A stretch of DNA of 64,000 nt. Origin: Dolichospermum compactum NIES-806. GTDB lineage: Bacteria; Cyanobacteriota; Cyanobacteriia; Cyanobacteriales; Nostocaceae. Under the pieces are notes generated by a model. It was not told the DNA's origin and made no database searches. It saw only the letters and a list, made by a program, of their open reading frames with translations. Positions 48,520 to 58,096 of this stretch are shown piece by piece; the stretch's first letter is position 1, and the number at the start of each line of letters is the position of its first letter. A program made the position numbers and the translations under genes. The stretch is taken from the NCBI RefSeq assembly GCF_002368115.1, contig NZ_AP018316.1:790486-854485 (forward strand). Reading direction: 5' to 3'.

Positions 48520-49416
48520 ATGTATAGGATAGAGAACCAATTTAATGTGCAGTTTTGGGGCGTTAGGGGCAGCATCCCAAGTCCAGGGCTAGATACCGTC
48601 CGCTACGGAGGTAATACTCCTTGTGTCTCCATGCAGGTGGGCGGTAAACGACTAATTTTTGATGCGGGGACAGGATTGCACATTTTAGGTAAATCCTTAT
48701 TGTCCCAAATGCCAGTAGAAGGGCATTTATTTTTTACCCATTCCCACTGGGATCATATTCAAGGATTTCCCTTTTTTACCCCGGCTTTTATTAGTGGTAA
48801 TAAATTTGATATTTATGGAGCGATCGCCCCAGATGGTTCTACCATAGAACAGCGATTAAATGACCAAATGCTGCATCCTAACTTCCCTGTACCATTACAG
48901 ATTATGCAGTCTAATTTGACCTTTCACAACGTGCAAATCGGACAGTCCATCAGTATTGATGACATTATTATAGAAACCGCTCATTTAAATCATCCCGGTG
49001 AAGCAGTAGGATATCGAGTTAATTGGCGAGGTGGTGCTGCTGTTTATATCACTGATACTGAACATTATCCTGATCATTTAGATGAAAATGTCTTGTGGTT
49101 AGCTCGCAATGCTGACGTACTCATTTATGATTCTACCTATTCTGATGAAGAATACAGTAACCCCAAATTCCCAAAAATTGGTTGGGGACATTCCACTTGG
49201 CAAGAGGCTATAAAAGTTGCTAAAGCTGCTAATGTGAAAACCTTAGTAATTTACCATCATGATCCAGCCCACAATGATGATTATTTAGATCGTGTGGGTG
49301 AAGATGCTTATGCGAGTTTTCCCGGTGCAATTATGGCGAAGGAAGGACTAGTTATTCCAATTACTACAACTGATGTTACCTTAGCATCTGTTTCCGATAG
49401 TAAGCATTCAGACTAA
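48520..49416 (+). CDS. metallo-beta-lactamase-fold hydrolase
   Basis: The 298-residue protein from ATG 48520 starts FNVQFWGVRGSIPSPG, a start typical of MBL-fold proteins of the phosphodiesterase or PhnP-like type. FTHSHWDHIQGFPF holds the HxHxDH metal motif. HPGEAVGYRVNWRGGAAV and ITDTEHYPD follow. IGWGHSTWQEAIKVAKAAN and YHHDPAH hold the last ligands. The upstream GTG at 48469 is less likely. It may act on cyclic nucleotides or RNA-type substrates; this is unproven. Confidence 0.85.
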   Translation: MYRIENQFNVQFWGVRGSIPSPGLDTVRYGGNTPCVSMQVGGKRLIFDAGTGLHILGKSLLSQMPVEGHLFFTHSHWDHIQGFPFFTPAFISGNKFDIYGAIAPDGSTIEQRLNDQMLHPNFPVPLQIMQSNLTFHNVQIGQSISIDDIIIETAHLNHPGEAVGYRVNWRGGAAVYITDTEHYPDHLDENVLWLARNADVLIYDSTYSDEEYSNPKFPKIGWGHSTWQEAIKVAKAANVKTLVIYHHDPAHNDDYLDRVGEDAYASFPGAIMAKEGLVIPITTTDVTLASVSDSKHSD

Positions 49417-49642
49417 GAATATTTTATTAAAAATAGGAATCGTTGGCAACATATTCGTTATATGGTAGGTTGAGTTGAGGTAACGAAACCCAACATTTAT
49501 ATTAAATTTTCATCAAAGTACAGTCTAGCCTAAAATGAGCAATACTTGTAACTTGGGTTGAGATAACCAACAAAAAAAAGGTATAATCAGATTCTCGTCT
49601 TGATACCTGTAAATGTCAAAGAAGATTATTAATTGTCAATTT

Positions 49643-49754
49643 CCGCACCGACTAAGGGAGTACCGCAAGTGATTTCCATCCCGTCGGGTAGTTCGGTGAT
49701 TTTTGCCCCCATTTTATTGAGTTGTTATGCCATCACGGTAATGCGATCGCTCTC
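49643..49754 (-). pseudogene. 112-bp duplicated fragment of aroA
   Basis: This segment is nearly identical to 52105-52216 inside aroA (six differences counted by hand over 112 bases). It corresponds to residues around [18 protein letters not shown] of the enzyme. It has no start or end and cannot make a product. Confidence 0.9.
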
Positions 49755-49777
49755 CCTATGATGCTAACATTTTCGTA

Positions 49778-49885
49778 TTAACAACAAGTTCTCACATATT
49801 CTTGAAAAACTGGAGCCAATTTAAACAGAATCTTATCTTCTTTGATTTTCGTGATTAAATACCGTTGTTGTAAGGATTGTACTCT
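49778..49885 (-). pseudogene. possible NB-ARC/STAND protein scar next to the IS element
   Basis: Read on the minus strand, starting at the IS border, the frame gives RVQSLQQRYLITKIKEDKIL, then FKLAPVFQEYVRTCC and a stop. This resembles the helical end of NB-ARC domains of cyanobacterial regulatory proteins (x-SLxxRxLI...PVxxEYV). It is only 35 residues, cut by the insertion. Confidence 0.35.
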
Positions 49886-51030
49886 GTACAGGACAAAAAA
49901 TAGAGAAAAAGCTTGCAAAGGAAACAGAGAAAGGGTTTCATAGAAAGTTACCACACAATCAAAGAAACCCCTATGAACCAGATTAACCTATTACGAGACA
50001 CACTAAAACCACATTTGGAATGGCATGGAGCGCGTCTAAGCTTTTTAGCGTTATTTTTAATATCTTTATTAAGAGTAAAGACAGTGAACTTGGTAGAATT
50101 AGCAACTGGTTTTCGCAACTGTGCTAAAAACGAATCCAATTACAAACGGTTGCAAAGATTTTTCCGAGATTTTGATATAGATTATGCAGTCATAGCGAAA
50201 ATGATTGTAAAAATCATGAACATTCCCCAGCCTTGGGTGTTAAGTATTGACCGGACTGAATGGCGTTTTGGTCAAATATGGTTAAATATCCTCATGTTGG
50301 GAGTAGTACATAATGGTGTCGCTTACCCCCTAGTTTGGCAGATATTGGAGAAGAAAGGTAACTCCAACACGGATGAACGAATGGATTTACTTGACCGATT
50401 TGGACAACTGTTCCCAGATGCACAAGTTGACTATATCAGTGCTGACAGAGAATTCGTGGGGGCAGAATGGTTAAGTTATTTACTGCTTGAACCAAATATT
50501 CCATTCCGAATCAGGATTCGTCACACTGATTTAATTAGTGATACAGAAAAGACTCTTCCAGGTAGCGTCATTTTTGCTCATCTGGCTGCGGGTGAATCTC
50601 AGGTTTTATCTACTCGTCGTTGGGTCTGGGGTCGTTCAGTTTATGTAGCTGGTTTACGTCTTGATGATGGCAAGTTATTAATCGTGATTTCTGATACTTC
50701 TCCCCAAACCATGATTGCTGACTATGGCCGTCCTTGGGGGATTGAAACTTTGTTCGGTATGTTTAAAACTCGTGGTTTTTGCTTGGAATCTACACATTTT
50801 ATTGATTCTAACCGATTGAGTAAGCTCTTAGCTTTACTGTCATTAGCTATGTGTTGGGCTGTCAAGACTGGAGAATGGTTGCATCAACACCAACCTATCA
50901 AAATCAAGAAACATGGACCTTTTGCTAAAAGTGTTTTTCGTTACGGTTTAGATTATCTGCGTTCTCTTGTTACTGATTTAGATTTGAAATATGACGACTT
51001 TCTTCTCTCTCTCAATTTTTTGTCCTGTAC
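49886..51030 (+). mobile_element. complete IS4-type insertion sequence
   Basis: The inverted ends are GTACAGGACAAAAAATAGAG (49886-49905) and, reversed, GTACAGGACAAAAAATTGAG at 51011-51030. The transposase fills the element and its stop codon lies just outside the right end. I see no clear target duplication. The element is about 1.15 kb and looks intact, so it may still be active. Confidence 0.85.
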
Positions 51031-51034
51031 TTAG
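49973..51034 (+). CDS. IS4-family transposase
   Basis: The 353-residue transposase from ATG 49973 (MNQINLLRDTLKPHLEWHGA) has the DDE residues in SIDRTEWRFG (first Asp), SADREFVGAEWL (second Asp) and GIETLFGMFKTRGFCLE (Glu, in the Y/G-IE-x-x-F-x-x-x-K form). An in-frame TTG 60 bases upstream is unlikely. The stop (51032-51034) extends four bases past the right terminal repeat. The protein is undamaged, in contrast to the remnant at 830-1375. Confidence 0.93.
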   Translation: MNQINLLRDTLKPHLEWHGARLSFLALFLISLLRVKTVNLVELATGFRNCAKNESNYKRLQRFFRDFDIDYAVIAKMIVKIMNIPQPWVLSIDRTEWRFGQIWLNILMLGVVHNGVAYPLVWQILEKKGNSNTDERMDLLDRFGQLFPDAQVDYISADREFVGAEWLSYLLLEPNIPFRIRIRHTDLISDTEKTLPGSVIFAHLAAGESQVLSTRRWVWGRSVYVAGLRLDDGKLLIVISDTSPQTMIADYGRPWGIETLFGMFKTRGFCLESTHFIDSNRLSKLLALLSLAMCWAVKTGEWLHQHQPIKIKKHGPFAKSVFRYGLDYLRSLVTDLDLKYDDFLLSLNFLSCT

Positions 51035-51128
51035 ATTTTTATTACCATTAGTGATAGTTACATCTAGCATAATTTTCTCTTGAATAGTGATTAAACGTTT
51101 TCTTCAATGACTATTAACTCTGTTTATT

Positions 51129-51539
51129 TTACGGAAATAGTCCCAAACGAATCCATAATTGTCTTGCTATCACTTGTGATTGACTATTTAACTCTAAACA
51201 CTTTACAGTTACTCTGCCGATAGGTTTTATACCTGTAATCAAACCAGTTTCAGAATTAACTTGAAAATGCTCTTCCCATAGGTCTTCTCTAGGATTAAAA
51301 AGACGAACTTCAATATTAGATTCAGGATCTATTTCACTAATACGAGAACCTTTACGAAGATTACAAGAACGACAAGAAAGAGCTAGATTAATTTCAGCAT
51401 TAGTACCTCCGCGACAAGTAGGAACTATGTGTTCAACTTCAAAGGGAAAATTAAATACTAATTCAGGTGCATGACAATATTCACAACGATGAATGGCGCG
51501 ATCTGCTACAAGATGATAAAATTGATTCATTGACTCCAT
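51129..51539 (-). CDS. HNH endonuclease
   Basis: The 136-residue protein has an HNH nuclease core at about residues 17-62: RCEYCHAP, then EVEHIVPTCRGGTNAEINLA (E-H-I-x-P-x-x-x-GG-x-x-x-x-x-N), then LSCRSCNLRKG. The two Cys pairs probably bind zinc. Its role could be restriction-like or homing. It overlaps the upstream gene by 13 bases, so the two are an operon. Confidence 0.9.
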   Translation of the reverse strand: MESMNQFYHLVADRAIHRCEYCHAPELVFNFPFEVEHIVPTCRGGTNAEINLALSCRSCNLRKGSRISEIDPESNIEVRLFNPREDLWEEHFQVNSETGLITGIKPIGRVTVKCLELNSQSQVIARQLWIRLGLFP

Positions 51540-51889
51540 TGTTGTGCTAAGGATGCGGTTCTAGCAGTAGCAGCATTGAGTTCAAGATTAACAAGATTAT
51601 CTAACTCAATTTGTATTTCTGGCGGAAGTTTCTGTTCTTGATCTCGTGCTATTCTCCACATAGTCATTAGTTCGGATAAACGTTGTTGTTGATCTTCAGT
51701 GAAGAATTGATCGGGATGAAAATTATCAATAATTAATAATGCCCGAAATTCAACTTCACCTAACTGTGTAGTCAAAGCATCTAAAGCTTGACCGGCAGTT
51801 TTGCCAACAGACTGTTTATCTCCAGCAATGGCACGATAAGACCTTTCACCACGGGCATTTGATATAGGTAAAATGGCAACTGTAGTCAT
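51527..51889 (-). CDS. hypothetical protein preceding the HNH gene
   Basis: The 120-residue protein starts MTTVAILPISNARGERSYRA and includes the segment SVGKTAGQALDALTTQL and FHPDQFFTEDQQQRLSELM. It is mainly helical. I cannot name a family, but the same gene order (this protein, then an HNH nuclease) is a pattern I associate with cyanobacteria. It overlaps the HNH gene and may control or localise it. Confidence 0.65.
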   Translation of the reverse strand: MTTVAILPISNARGERSYRAIAGDKQSVGKTAGQALDALTTQLGEVEFRALLIIDNFHPDQFFTEDQQQRLSELMTMWRIARDQEQKLPPEIQIELDNLVNLELNAATARTASLAQQWSQ

Positions 51890-51956
51890 AATGCTGATTA
51901 AGAATATTTGTTGTTTATCAATTATACCCCAGTCCTCTATTCCCTGTCCCTAAAAA

Positions 51957-53306
51957 TTATTGACAAATTTCCCGTAATGTGTTTGTGAAGTTGGGATAAG
52001 AAATAGCAGCAGCTTCAGCGCGGTGAATGGTGGTTGTACCGATGGCGTTGAGGGCGGCGATCGCTAAACTCATGGCAATGCGATGATCTGTATGGCTATC
52101 TACTGCCGCACCGACTAAGGGAGTACCGCCGGTGATTTCCATTCCGTCGGGTAATTCGCTGATTTTTGCCCCCATTTTATTGAGTTGTTGTGCCATCACG
52201 GTAATGCGATCGCTCTCTTTGACTCTTAACTCCTCCGCATCCCGAATAATTGTTGTCCCCTCAGCAAAAGCCGCTGCAACTGCCAAAATGGGAATTTCAT
52301 CAATTAATCTGGGAATAATATCACCAGCGATGGTACAGCTTTTTAAACCACCGGAACGCACGCGAATATCAGCCACAGGTTCTCCCGCTACTTCCCGCTG
52401 GTTCTCTAGTTGAATATCTGCCCCCATCAGTGCCAAAGCTTCTAAAATCCCCGTGCGGGTAGGATTGACACCGACATTTTCCACTACCAAATCTGAACCG
52501 GGAACGATCGCCCCCGCAACTAACCAAAAAGCCGCTGAACTGATGTCACCGGGAACAATTACGGTTTGTCCGTAGAGTTTCGCCCCACCTGTGATCGTGA
52601 CGCTATTTGTGTCTGGATCTATACTTAATTCTGCGCCATAAGCCCTTAACATTCGTTCACTGTGATCCCGTGATAAAGCAGGTTCGGTGACGGTGGTTTG
52701 TCCTTCGGTGTTTAAACCCGCCAGGAGGATACAGGATTTAACTTGCGCCGAAGCAATGGGAGAATGATAATGAATGGGTTGGAGGGCTTGTCCTTGAATG
52801 GCTAGAGGTGCTAAGGTATTACCCTTACGTCCCCAAATTTGCGCCCCCATTTGTTGCAAAGGCTTGACAACACGGGACATGGGACGCGATCGCAGAGAAC
52901 TATCACCTGTCACCGTGAAAAATCGCCCTGGATGGGATGCTAATAAGCCCAACATCAACCTCATCGTTGTCCCAGAATTACCAGCGTCCAAGACATCTAT
53001 AGGCTCTTGAAAATTTCCCAAACCGATGCCTTTGACTGTGACTAATTCTGTATTTAATTCCGAAATTTCCGCCCCTAGCGCCCGAAAACAGGCAGCAGTG
53101 CTACGGGGGTCTTCACCTAACAGCAGTCCTTGAATTTGAGTTTCACCTTCAGCGATCGCCCCCAACATCAAAGCGCGATGGGAAATAGACTTATCACCAG
53201 GAACTCGGATACGTCCCTGCAAAGACAGTCCAGCCGCAGGGCGCTGAATAATTAAGTGATCCGAAGAGTTTGCTTGAGTTTCTAAAGTAATAACAATAGC
53301 CGACAT
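51957..53306 (-). CDS. aroA: 3-phosphoshikimate 1-carboxyvinyltransferase
   Basis: EPSP synthase joins shikimate 3-phosphate and PEP on the way to aromatic amino acids. The 449-residue protein shows [16 protein letters not shown] (PEP/S3P site), [18 protein letters not shown] and [13 protein letters not shown], then [18 protein letters not shown] and [11 protein letters not shown]. These are hallmarks of the class with glyphosate-type differences in the N-terminal Gly. Part of the gene (52105-52216) is duplicated at 49643-49754. Confidence 0.97.
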   Translation of the reverse strand: MSAIVITLETQANSSDHLIIQRPAAGLSLQGRIRVPGDKSISHRALMLGAIAEGETQIQGLLLGEDPRSTAACFRALGAEISELNTELVTVKGIGLGNFQEPIDVLDAGNSGTTMRLMLGLLASHPGRFFTVTGDSSLRSRPMSRVVKPLQQMGAQIWGRKGNTLAPLAIQGQALQPIHYHSPIASAQVKSCILLAGLNTEGQTTVTEPALSRDHSERMLRAYGAELSIDPDTNSVTITGGAKLYGQTVIVPGDISSAAFWLVAGAIVPGSDLVVENVGVNPTRTGILEALALMGADIQLENQREVAGEPVADIRVRSGGLKSCTIAGDIIPRLIDEIPILAVAAAFAEGTTIIRDAEELRVKESDRITVMAQQLNKMGAKISELPDGMEITGGTPLVGAAVDSHTDHRIAMSLAIAALNAIGTTTIHRAEAAAISYPNFTNTLREICQ

Positions 53307-53649
53307 TAGGATACAATGACTTTTGAATAGAATAAAAGCTAAACAGCGACTTGTTTATCACTATTCACTTCCAATTTAGTATCCTACCGCTTTTTGCCAA
53401 CTATAATCTTTCTTCTGGTAGATAACAGGTGACAGGTAATACCATATTGAATTGTCTAGATTAACAAATCAAAATATTTGCTGACGATGAACCAGGTTTT
53501 ACTATTTATTAGACATCTTGCTTGAATGTCTTGTTTTTTGTTGCTTCCAACCACCAAAAACTTCAGCCGTAACGTTAAATAGTAGGCAGAATCAGCAATT
53601 TAGAAAATCGCTCAACTTTTATTCTTTATTTGTAACCTCTCACACTCTC
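53307..53649. other. gene-free stretch upstream of 53650 gene
   Basis: No independent gene is seen. The open frame of the next gene continues upstream to 53518 but this part is not credible. GATAACAGGTGACAGGTAA near 53421 is a short repeat motif. Confidence 0.4.
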
Positions 53650-54162
53650 ATGCTAACTCACCACCGCAAACCCGTATGTTTATCAATGATTTCCACTGAC
53701 TTACCGATTTGGTCTGTGGTTGACACTGCTGGAACTTTAATTCAAAAGGATACAGATAAATTTCATTTACTATTAACTGCACCACCTCTGATTAGTTGTG
53801 AGGTAGGCAGTTATTTCAATCCAGAAGATACAATTTACCCAAGTAAAAACAATTTTTCTCCTCCTAGTAGTCCCAGAATTTTATGGCTAGAAATTTCATC
53901 TCGGCGGTTAATTATGACCATGCAAGGTAATGCACAAGTCAGTTACCGTCACTTTTGGGAGTTAGGTGTATATGGCATTAGTCGTTTTTGGTTGCCAAAT
54001 GAATCATTACAACCCCATCAACCCATTCGTTTGCGTAATTTTACCAAAAGTTTCACTTTCAGCGGAAATCCTTTTCCAGAACATCTCCGTTTAGAATACG
54101 AATTCTGGACAGGAAAAGTCCAATTAGGTCATTATATTCTCAATTTAGAAATTCAGCATTAA
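53650..54162 (+). CDS. hypothetical protein
   Basis: The 170-residue protein from ATG 53650 (MLTHHRKPVCLSMISTDLPI) is not recognised. It is predicted to be mostly beta strand: WSVVDTAGTLIQKDTDKFHL, then RLIMTMQGNAQVSYRHFWEL and RLEYEFWTGKVQLGHYILNL. No signal peptide, membrane span or motif is visible. An in-frame TTG at 53518 would add 44 unlikely residues. It is followed by a long heptamer array. Confidence 0.6.
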   Translation: MLTHHRKPVCLSMISTDLPIWSVVDTAGTLIQKDTDKFHLLLTAPPLISCEVGSYFNPEDTIYPSKNNFSPPSSPRILWLEISSRRLIMTMQGNAQVSYRHFWELGVYGISRFWLPNESLQPHQPIRLRNFTKSFTFSGNPFPEHLRLEYEFWTGKVQLGHYILNLEIQH

Positions 54163-54204
54163 AAGGAATAGGGAACAAAGGAAATATTTCTTCCCAATAA
54201 CAAC

Positions 54205-54274
54205 TGACGAATGACGAATGACGAATGACGAATGACGAATGACGAATGACGAATGACGAATGACGAATGACGAA
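54205..54274. repeat. TGACGAA heptamer array, 10 copies
   Basis: Ten perfect copies, directly continued by twelve copies of a one-base variant. It lies between two convergent genes. Confidence 0.95.
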
Positions 54275-54358
54275 TGACCAATGACCAATGACCAATGACC
54301 AATGACCAATGACCAATGACCAATGACCAATGACCAATGACCAATGACCAATGACCAA
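54275..54358. repeat. TGACCAA heptamer array, 12 copies
   Basis: Twelve perfect copies of TGACCAA follow the TGACGAA array without a break. The array ends 3 bases before the stop of the thioredoxin-like gene. Apparent open frames over it are repeat translations. Confidence 0.95.
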
Positions 54359-54361
54359 TAA

Positions 54362-54937
54362 CTAATAATTAGGTTCATTACCTACTTTCCATTTGATATT
54401 GCAACCAATACTAGGTTTTTGTTCACTTGTCACAGGTTGATTATTTAAAACTGCGGTAATAGCTGCTCTTAAATCTTTACCTGTTACAGGTTGATCATTG
54501 CTAGGACGACTATCATCTAATTGTCCGCGATAAACGAGTGTTCTGTCGCCATCAAATAGAAAGAAATCCGGTGTACAAGCTGCCGTATAGGCTTTTGCTG
54601 TTGCTTGAGTTTCGTCGTAACAGAAAGTAAAATCAAACCCCAATTCTATACACATTTCTTTTAATGATTCTGGGGCATCATTAGGGTAATTTTTAGCATC
54701 ATTAGCACTAATGGCAATAATCCCTAAATCACTATTGCTGTAATCTTGATCTAATCTGGCTAATTCTTGTTGAATATGCTTAACAAATGGACAGTGCCGA
54801 CAAATAAACATAATTAACAATGCCTTTTTATTGGCAAAATTATCAAGAGAAATTGTTTTTCCAGATACTACTTCTGGTAGATGAAAATCTGGTGCTTTCG
54901 TGCCTAGAGGCAGCATGGTGGAAGCGGTTAAAACCAT
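54362..54937 (-). CDS. thioredoxin-fold protein, AhpC/TSA-like
   Basis: This 191-residue protein starts at ATG 54937 (MVLTASTMLPLGTKAPDFHL); an in-frame ATG at 54988 is possible. FICRHCPFVKHIQQEL holds the CxxC (Cys-Arg-His-Cys) redox site. The segment ELGFDFTFCYDETQATAKAY and the end VYRGQLDDSRPSNDQPVTG are typical of this cyanobacterial group. It may reduce peroxides or disulfides. The stop is 3 bases from the heptamer array. Confidence 0.85.
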   Translation of the reverse strand: MVLTASTMLPLGTKAPDFHLPEVVSGKTISLDNFANKKALLIMFICRHCPFVKHIQQELARLDQDYSNSDLGIIAISANDAKNYPNDAPESLKEMCIELGFDFTFCYDETQATAKAYTAACTPDFFLFDGDRTLVYRGQLDDSRPSNDQPVTGKDLRAAITAVLNNQPVTSEQKPSIGCNIKWKVGNEPNY

Positions 54938-55179
54938 AATTTTTTTAATGTTTTGATCAGGATTTTTTCTAATAATAGAATAATCCATCTTGATTTAGGA
55001 AAATTACCAAATTCACATACATAACTTATTAGAAAATTTAAGTAGATTATGAATTATTTAATTAAATTATGGGAAAAAGATCAATATTACCTGTTCCCTG
55101 CTATAATGACTGACCGTTGATTGAAAAAATTTTAATAATGATCACTTGGTGTTCCTTGCTAATGAAGCAATGGGGTAGG

Positions 55180-56793
55180 ATGACAAAATTCCTATCTTTA
55201 TTCTGTCTTTGTCTATTATTGGTCGTTAGTTGTACTCCTAAACAGCAAACAAACGCACCACAGTCTAGTGCTGTGAATAATTCTGCGGGTGACGGTCGGA
55301 TTACCGTAGGGACAACGGAAAAGCCAAGAACTCTTGATCCTGCTGATGCGTATGAATTGGGGTCTTTGAGTTTAATATTTAATATGAGCGATCGCCTGTA
55401 CACTTATGAACCAGGTAGTACAGAAATTAAACCACAATTGGCAACAGCATTACCAAAAGTGAGTGCAGATGGTTTAACTTATATTATTCCTATTCGCCAA
55501 GGAGTCCTATTTCATGATGATACTCCCTTCAATGCCAAAGCAATGGAGTTTAGTCTGCAACGCTTCATCGAAAACAAAGGTAAACCATCTTTCCTACTTT
55601 CTGATACCGTAGCTTCAGTTAAAGCCACAGGAGAGTATGAATTAACAATTAAACTGAAAAAACCCTTTGCAGCTTTTCCTTCATTATTAGCATTTTCTGG
55701 AGTCTGTGCGGTTTCACCAAAATCCTATGAAATTGGGGCTGGAAAGTTTAAACCAAATATTTTTGTAGGGACTGGTGCTTACAAATTAGCCAAATATGGA
55801 ACTGATTCCTTAAAGTTTGATGTATTTGATAAATATTGGGGAACAAAACCAGAAAACAAAGGTATAAATGTCCAAATTCAAACCAGTCCAGTCAACTTAT
55901 TTAATGCCTTTAAAACTGGTGCGATAGACGTGGCTTATCTATCCTTACAACCAGATCAAATTCAGAGTTTAGAAGCAAGTGCGAAAAAGGGAGATTGGCA
56001 AGCTATATCTGCTCAAGGTAGTGTAGTTACTTATATGACATTAAATCGCAATCAAAAACCTTTAGATAAAGTAGAGGTGAGACAAGCGATCGCATCATTA
56101 ATTGATCGTAAACTATTAAATGATCGGGTATTATTATCACAGGCTGATCCTCTTTACAGCATGATTCCCACCACCTTCAACGTTTCCCAACCACTGTTTC
56201 AAGATAAATATGGTGATGGTAAATTTGAAGAAGCCAAAAAATCCTTAGTCGCTGCTGGTTTCTCCAAAGAAAATCCAGCAAAAGTGCAAATTTGGTATCC
56301 TGCAAGTTCAATGACTCGGAGTTTAGTTGCCCAAACCTTAAAATCCCTCGCTGATACTAAAATGGATGGGATGTTGCAATTTGAAGTTAAAACCGTCGAA
56401 GGTGCAACTTTCTATAAAGAAATTTCCAAAGGTTTATATCCCAGTACCTTAACTAATTGGTATCCAGACTTTTTAGATCCAGACAACTACGTGCAGCCAT
56501 TTTTAGCCTGTGAAAAAGGTTCAGTTGCTAAAGGTTGCGAAACCGGCGGTAGTCAAACTCAGGGGGCATTTTATTATAGTGAATCCATGAATAAACTCAT
56601 AGATCAACAACGCAAAGAACAAAATCCTGAAGCCCGGAAAAAAATATTTGCCGACATTCAAACTCAAGTATTAACTGATGTTCCCTACATCCCCTTATGG
56701 CAAAATAAAGATTTTGTATTTGCTCAAAAAGGCGTAGCCAATGTCAATCTTGATCCCACCCAAAACCTGATTTATAAAACAATTAAAAAGTAG
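55180..56793 (+). CDS. ABC transporter substrate-binding lipoprotein (peptide/nickel type)
   Basis: This 537-residue protein from ATG 55180 has GGGGTAGG just upstream. The lipoprotein signal is LLLVVSC (Cys about 19). GTTEKPRTLDPADAYELGSL, IRQGVLFHDDTPFNAKAMEF and TLTNWYPDFLDPDNYVQPFL are typical of SBP family 5. The Asp/Glu-rich pocket suggests oligopeptide, but the ligand is not known. It is 140 bases upstream of a DppB-like permease gene. The second permease is at 60231-61346. No ATPase gene is in the window. Confidence 0.92.
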   Translation: MTKFLSLFCLCLLLVVSCTPKQQTNAPQSSAVNNSAGDGRITVGTTEKPRTLDPADAYELGSLSLIFNMSDRLYTYEPGSTEIKPQLATALPKVSADGLTYIIPIRQGVLFHDDTPFNAKAMEFSLQRFIENKGKPSFLLSDTVASVKATGEYELTIKLKKPFAAFPSLLAFSGVCAVSPKSYEIGAGKFKPNIFVGTGAYKLAKYGTDSLKFDVFDKYWGTKPENKGINVQIQTSPVNLFNAFKTGAIDVAYLSLQPDQIQSLEASAKKGDWQAISAQGSVVTYMTLNRNQKPLDKVEVRQAIASLIDRKLLNDRVLLSQADPLYSMIPTTFNVSQPLFQDKYGDGKFEEAKKSLVAAGFSKENPAKVQIWYPASSMTRSLVAQTLKSLADTKMDGMLQFEVKTVEGATFYKEISKGLYPSTLTNWYPDFLDPDNYVQPFLACEKGSVAKGCETGGSQTQGAFYYSESMNKLIDQQRKEQNPEARKKIFADIQTQVLTDVPYIPLWQNKDFVFAQKGVANVNLDPTQNLIYKTIKK

Positions 56794-56875
56794 GGAATTA
56801 GGTGACAGGTGACAGGTGATAGTTAAGAGGAGATAGGGAGAAGTTTTCTTCTTTCATTCCTCATACTAACTCCTA

Positions 56876-56911
<36 letters not shown>

Positions 56912-56933
56912 ACTCCTGCACTCCTCATAAAAT

Positions 56934-57959
56934 ATGTCCCGTTCTAAAGCATTACAGTATTACATTGTTTCCCGGTTACTATTTGCGCCACTGCAACTAT
57001 TAACTATTATCACCATTGTCTTTATTTTACTTAGAGCCACCCCAGGAGATCCAGCAGATGCAATTCTGGGAGGAAGAGCGCCAGAAAGTGCCAAAGAAGA
57101 ATTAAGAAAACAACTTGGTTTAGACTTACCAATTTGGTTACAATATCTCAATTATTTAGGTAATTTACTACGCTTTGATTTAGGAACTTCCTTAACCAGT
57201 CGCGGGCAAAATATAGGTGAAATAATTAGTCAATATTTTCCAGCCACAGTAGAATTAGCATTTGCGAGTATGGCTGTGGCGCTGATTGTCGGCGTTTTAG
57301 TGGGAACTATTTCCGCCTCTCGTCCGGGAACTGGTTTTGATATTGGTGGGCGTTTATTTGGGATTATTACCTACGCACTACCAATGTTTTGGGCGGGTAT
57401 GTTATTACAATTAGTTTTCTCAGTTCAATTGGGTTGGTTTCCTAATTCCAATCGGTTTCCACCCAATCTTCCTGCACCTACAAATATTACTGGTTTATAT
57501 ACAATTGATAGCTTATTAAGTGGGAATTTAAGTCAATTTTTCACATCTTTACATCATTTAGCTTTACCAAGTTTAACTTTAGGAATTTTGTTAAGTGGCA
57601 TTTTTGAACGCATTGTCAGAGTTAATTTAAAACAAACCTTAAAAGCTGATTATGTAGAAGCGGCTAGAGCGCGAGGAATTCCTGAAAATAAGATTTTAGT
57701 CTCCCATGCTTTAAAGAATGCCTTAATTCCTGTAATTACGGTCTTAGGACTAACATTTGCTTCCTTATTAGGTGGAGCAATTTTAACAGAAGTCACATTT
57801 TCCTGGCCAGGTTTAGCAAATCGTTTATATCAAGCCATTTCTGACAGAGATTATCCTACCGTTCAGGGTGTGTTAGTATTTTTTGGGGCAATTGTGGTGA
57901 GTGCAAGTATTTTAATTGATATTCTCAATGCCTATGTAGATCCAAGAATTAGATATTAA
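56934..57959 (+). CDS. ABC transporter permease, DppB-like
   Basis: This 341-residue inner-membrane protein has six hydrophobic spans. The N-terminal motif LLRATPGDPADAILGGRAP is typical of DppB. The cytoplasmic EAA loop reads DYVEAARARGIPENKILVSHALKNA, of which EAARARG...HALKN is the family pattern. It ends DILNAYVDPRIRY. It pairs with the substrate-binding gene upstream and probably with the DppC-like permease at 60231-61346. The next gene belongs to another system. Confidence 0.93.
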   Translation: MSRSKALQYYIVSRLLFAPLQLLTIITIVFILLRATPGDPADAILGGRAPESAKEELRKQLGLDLPIWLQYLNYLGNLLRFDLGTSLTSRGQNIGEIISQYFPATVELAFASMAVALIVGVLVGTISASRPGTGFDIGGRLFGIITYALPMFWAGMLLQLVFSVQLGWFPNSNRFPPNLPAPTNITGLYTIDSLLSGNLSQFFTSLHHLALPSLTLGILLSGIFERIVRVNLKQTLKADYVEAARARGIPENKILVSHALKNALIPVITVLGLTFASLLGGAILTEVTFSWPGLANRLYQAISDRDYPTVQGVLVFFGAIVVSASILIDILNAYVDPRIRY

Positions 57960-58096
57960 GTAGGTTGGGTTGACGCAAGTCTACTTCCTGATAGAATTTG
58001 ATAACTCGTTCCCAGTCTCCGACGGGGAATGCCCACTAAAGGCTCTGCATTATATAATAACTTGAAATCAAAAACTTATGTATACCAAATTTACTA

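Noticed and set aside
54140..54378. Three minus-strand open frames of 61-77 residues
   Set aside because: They translate the TGACGAA/TGACCAA array (GHWSLVI and RHSSFVI repeats).
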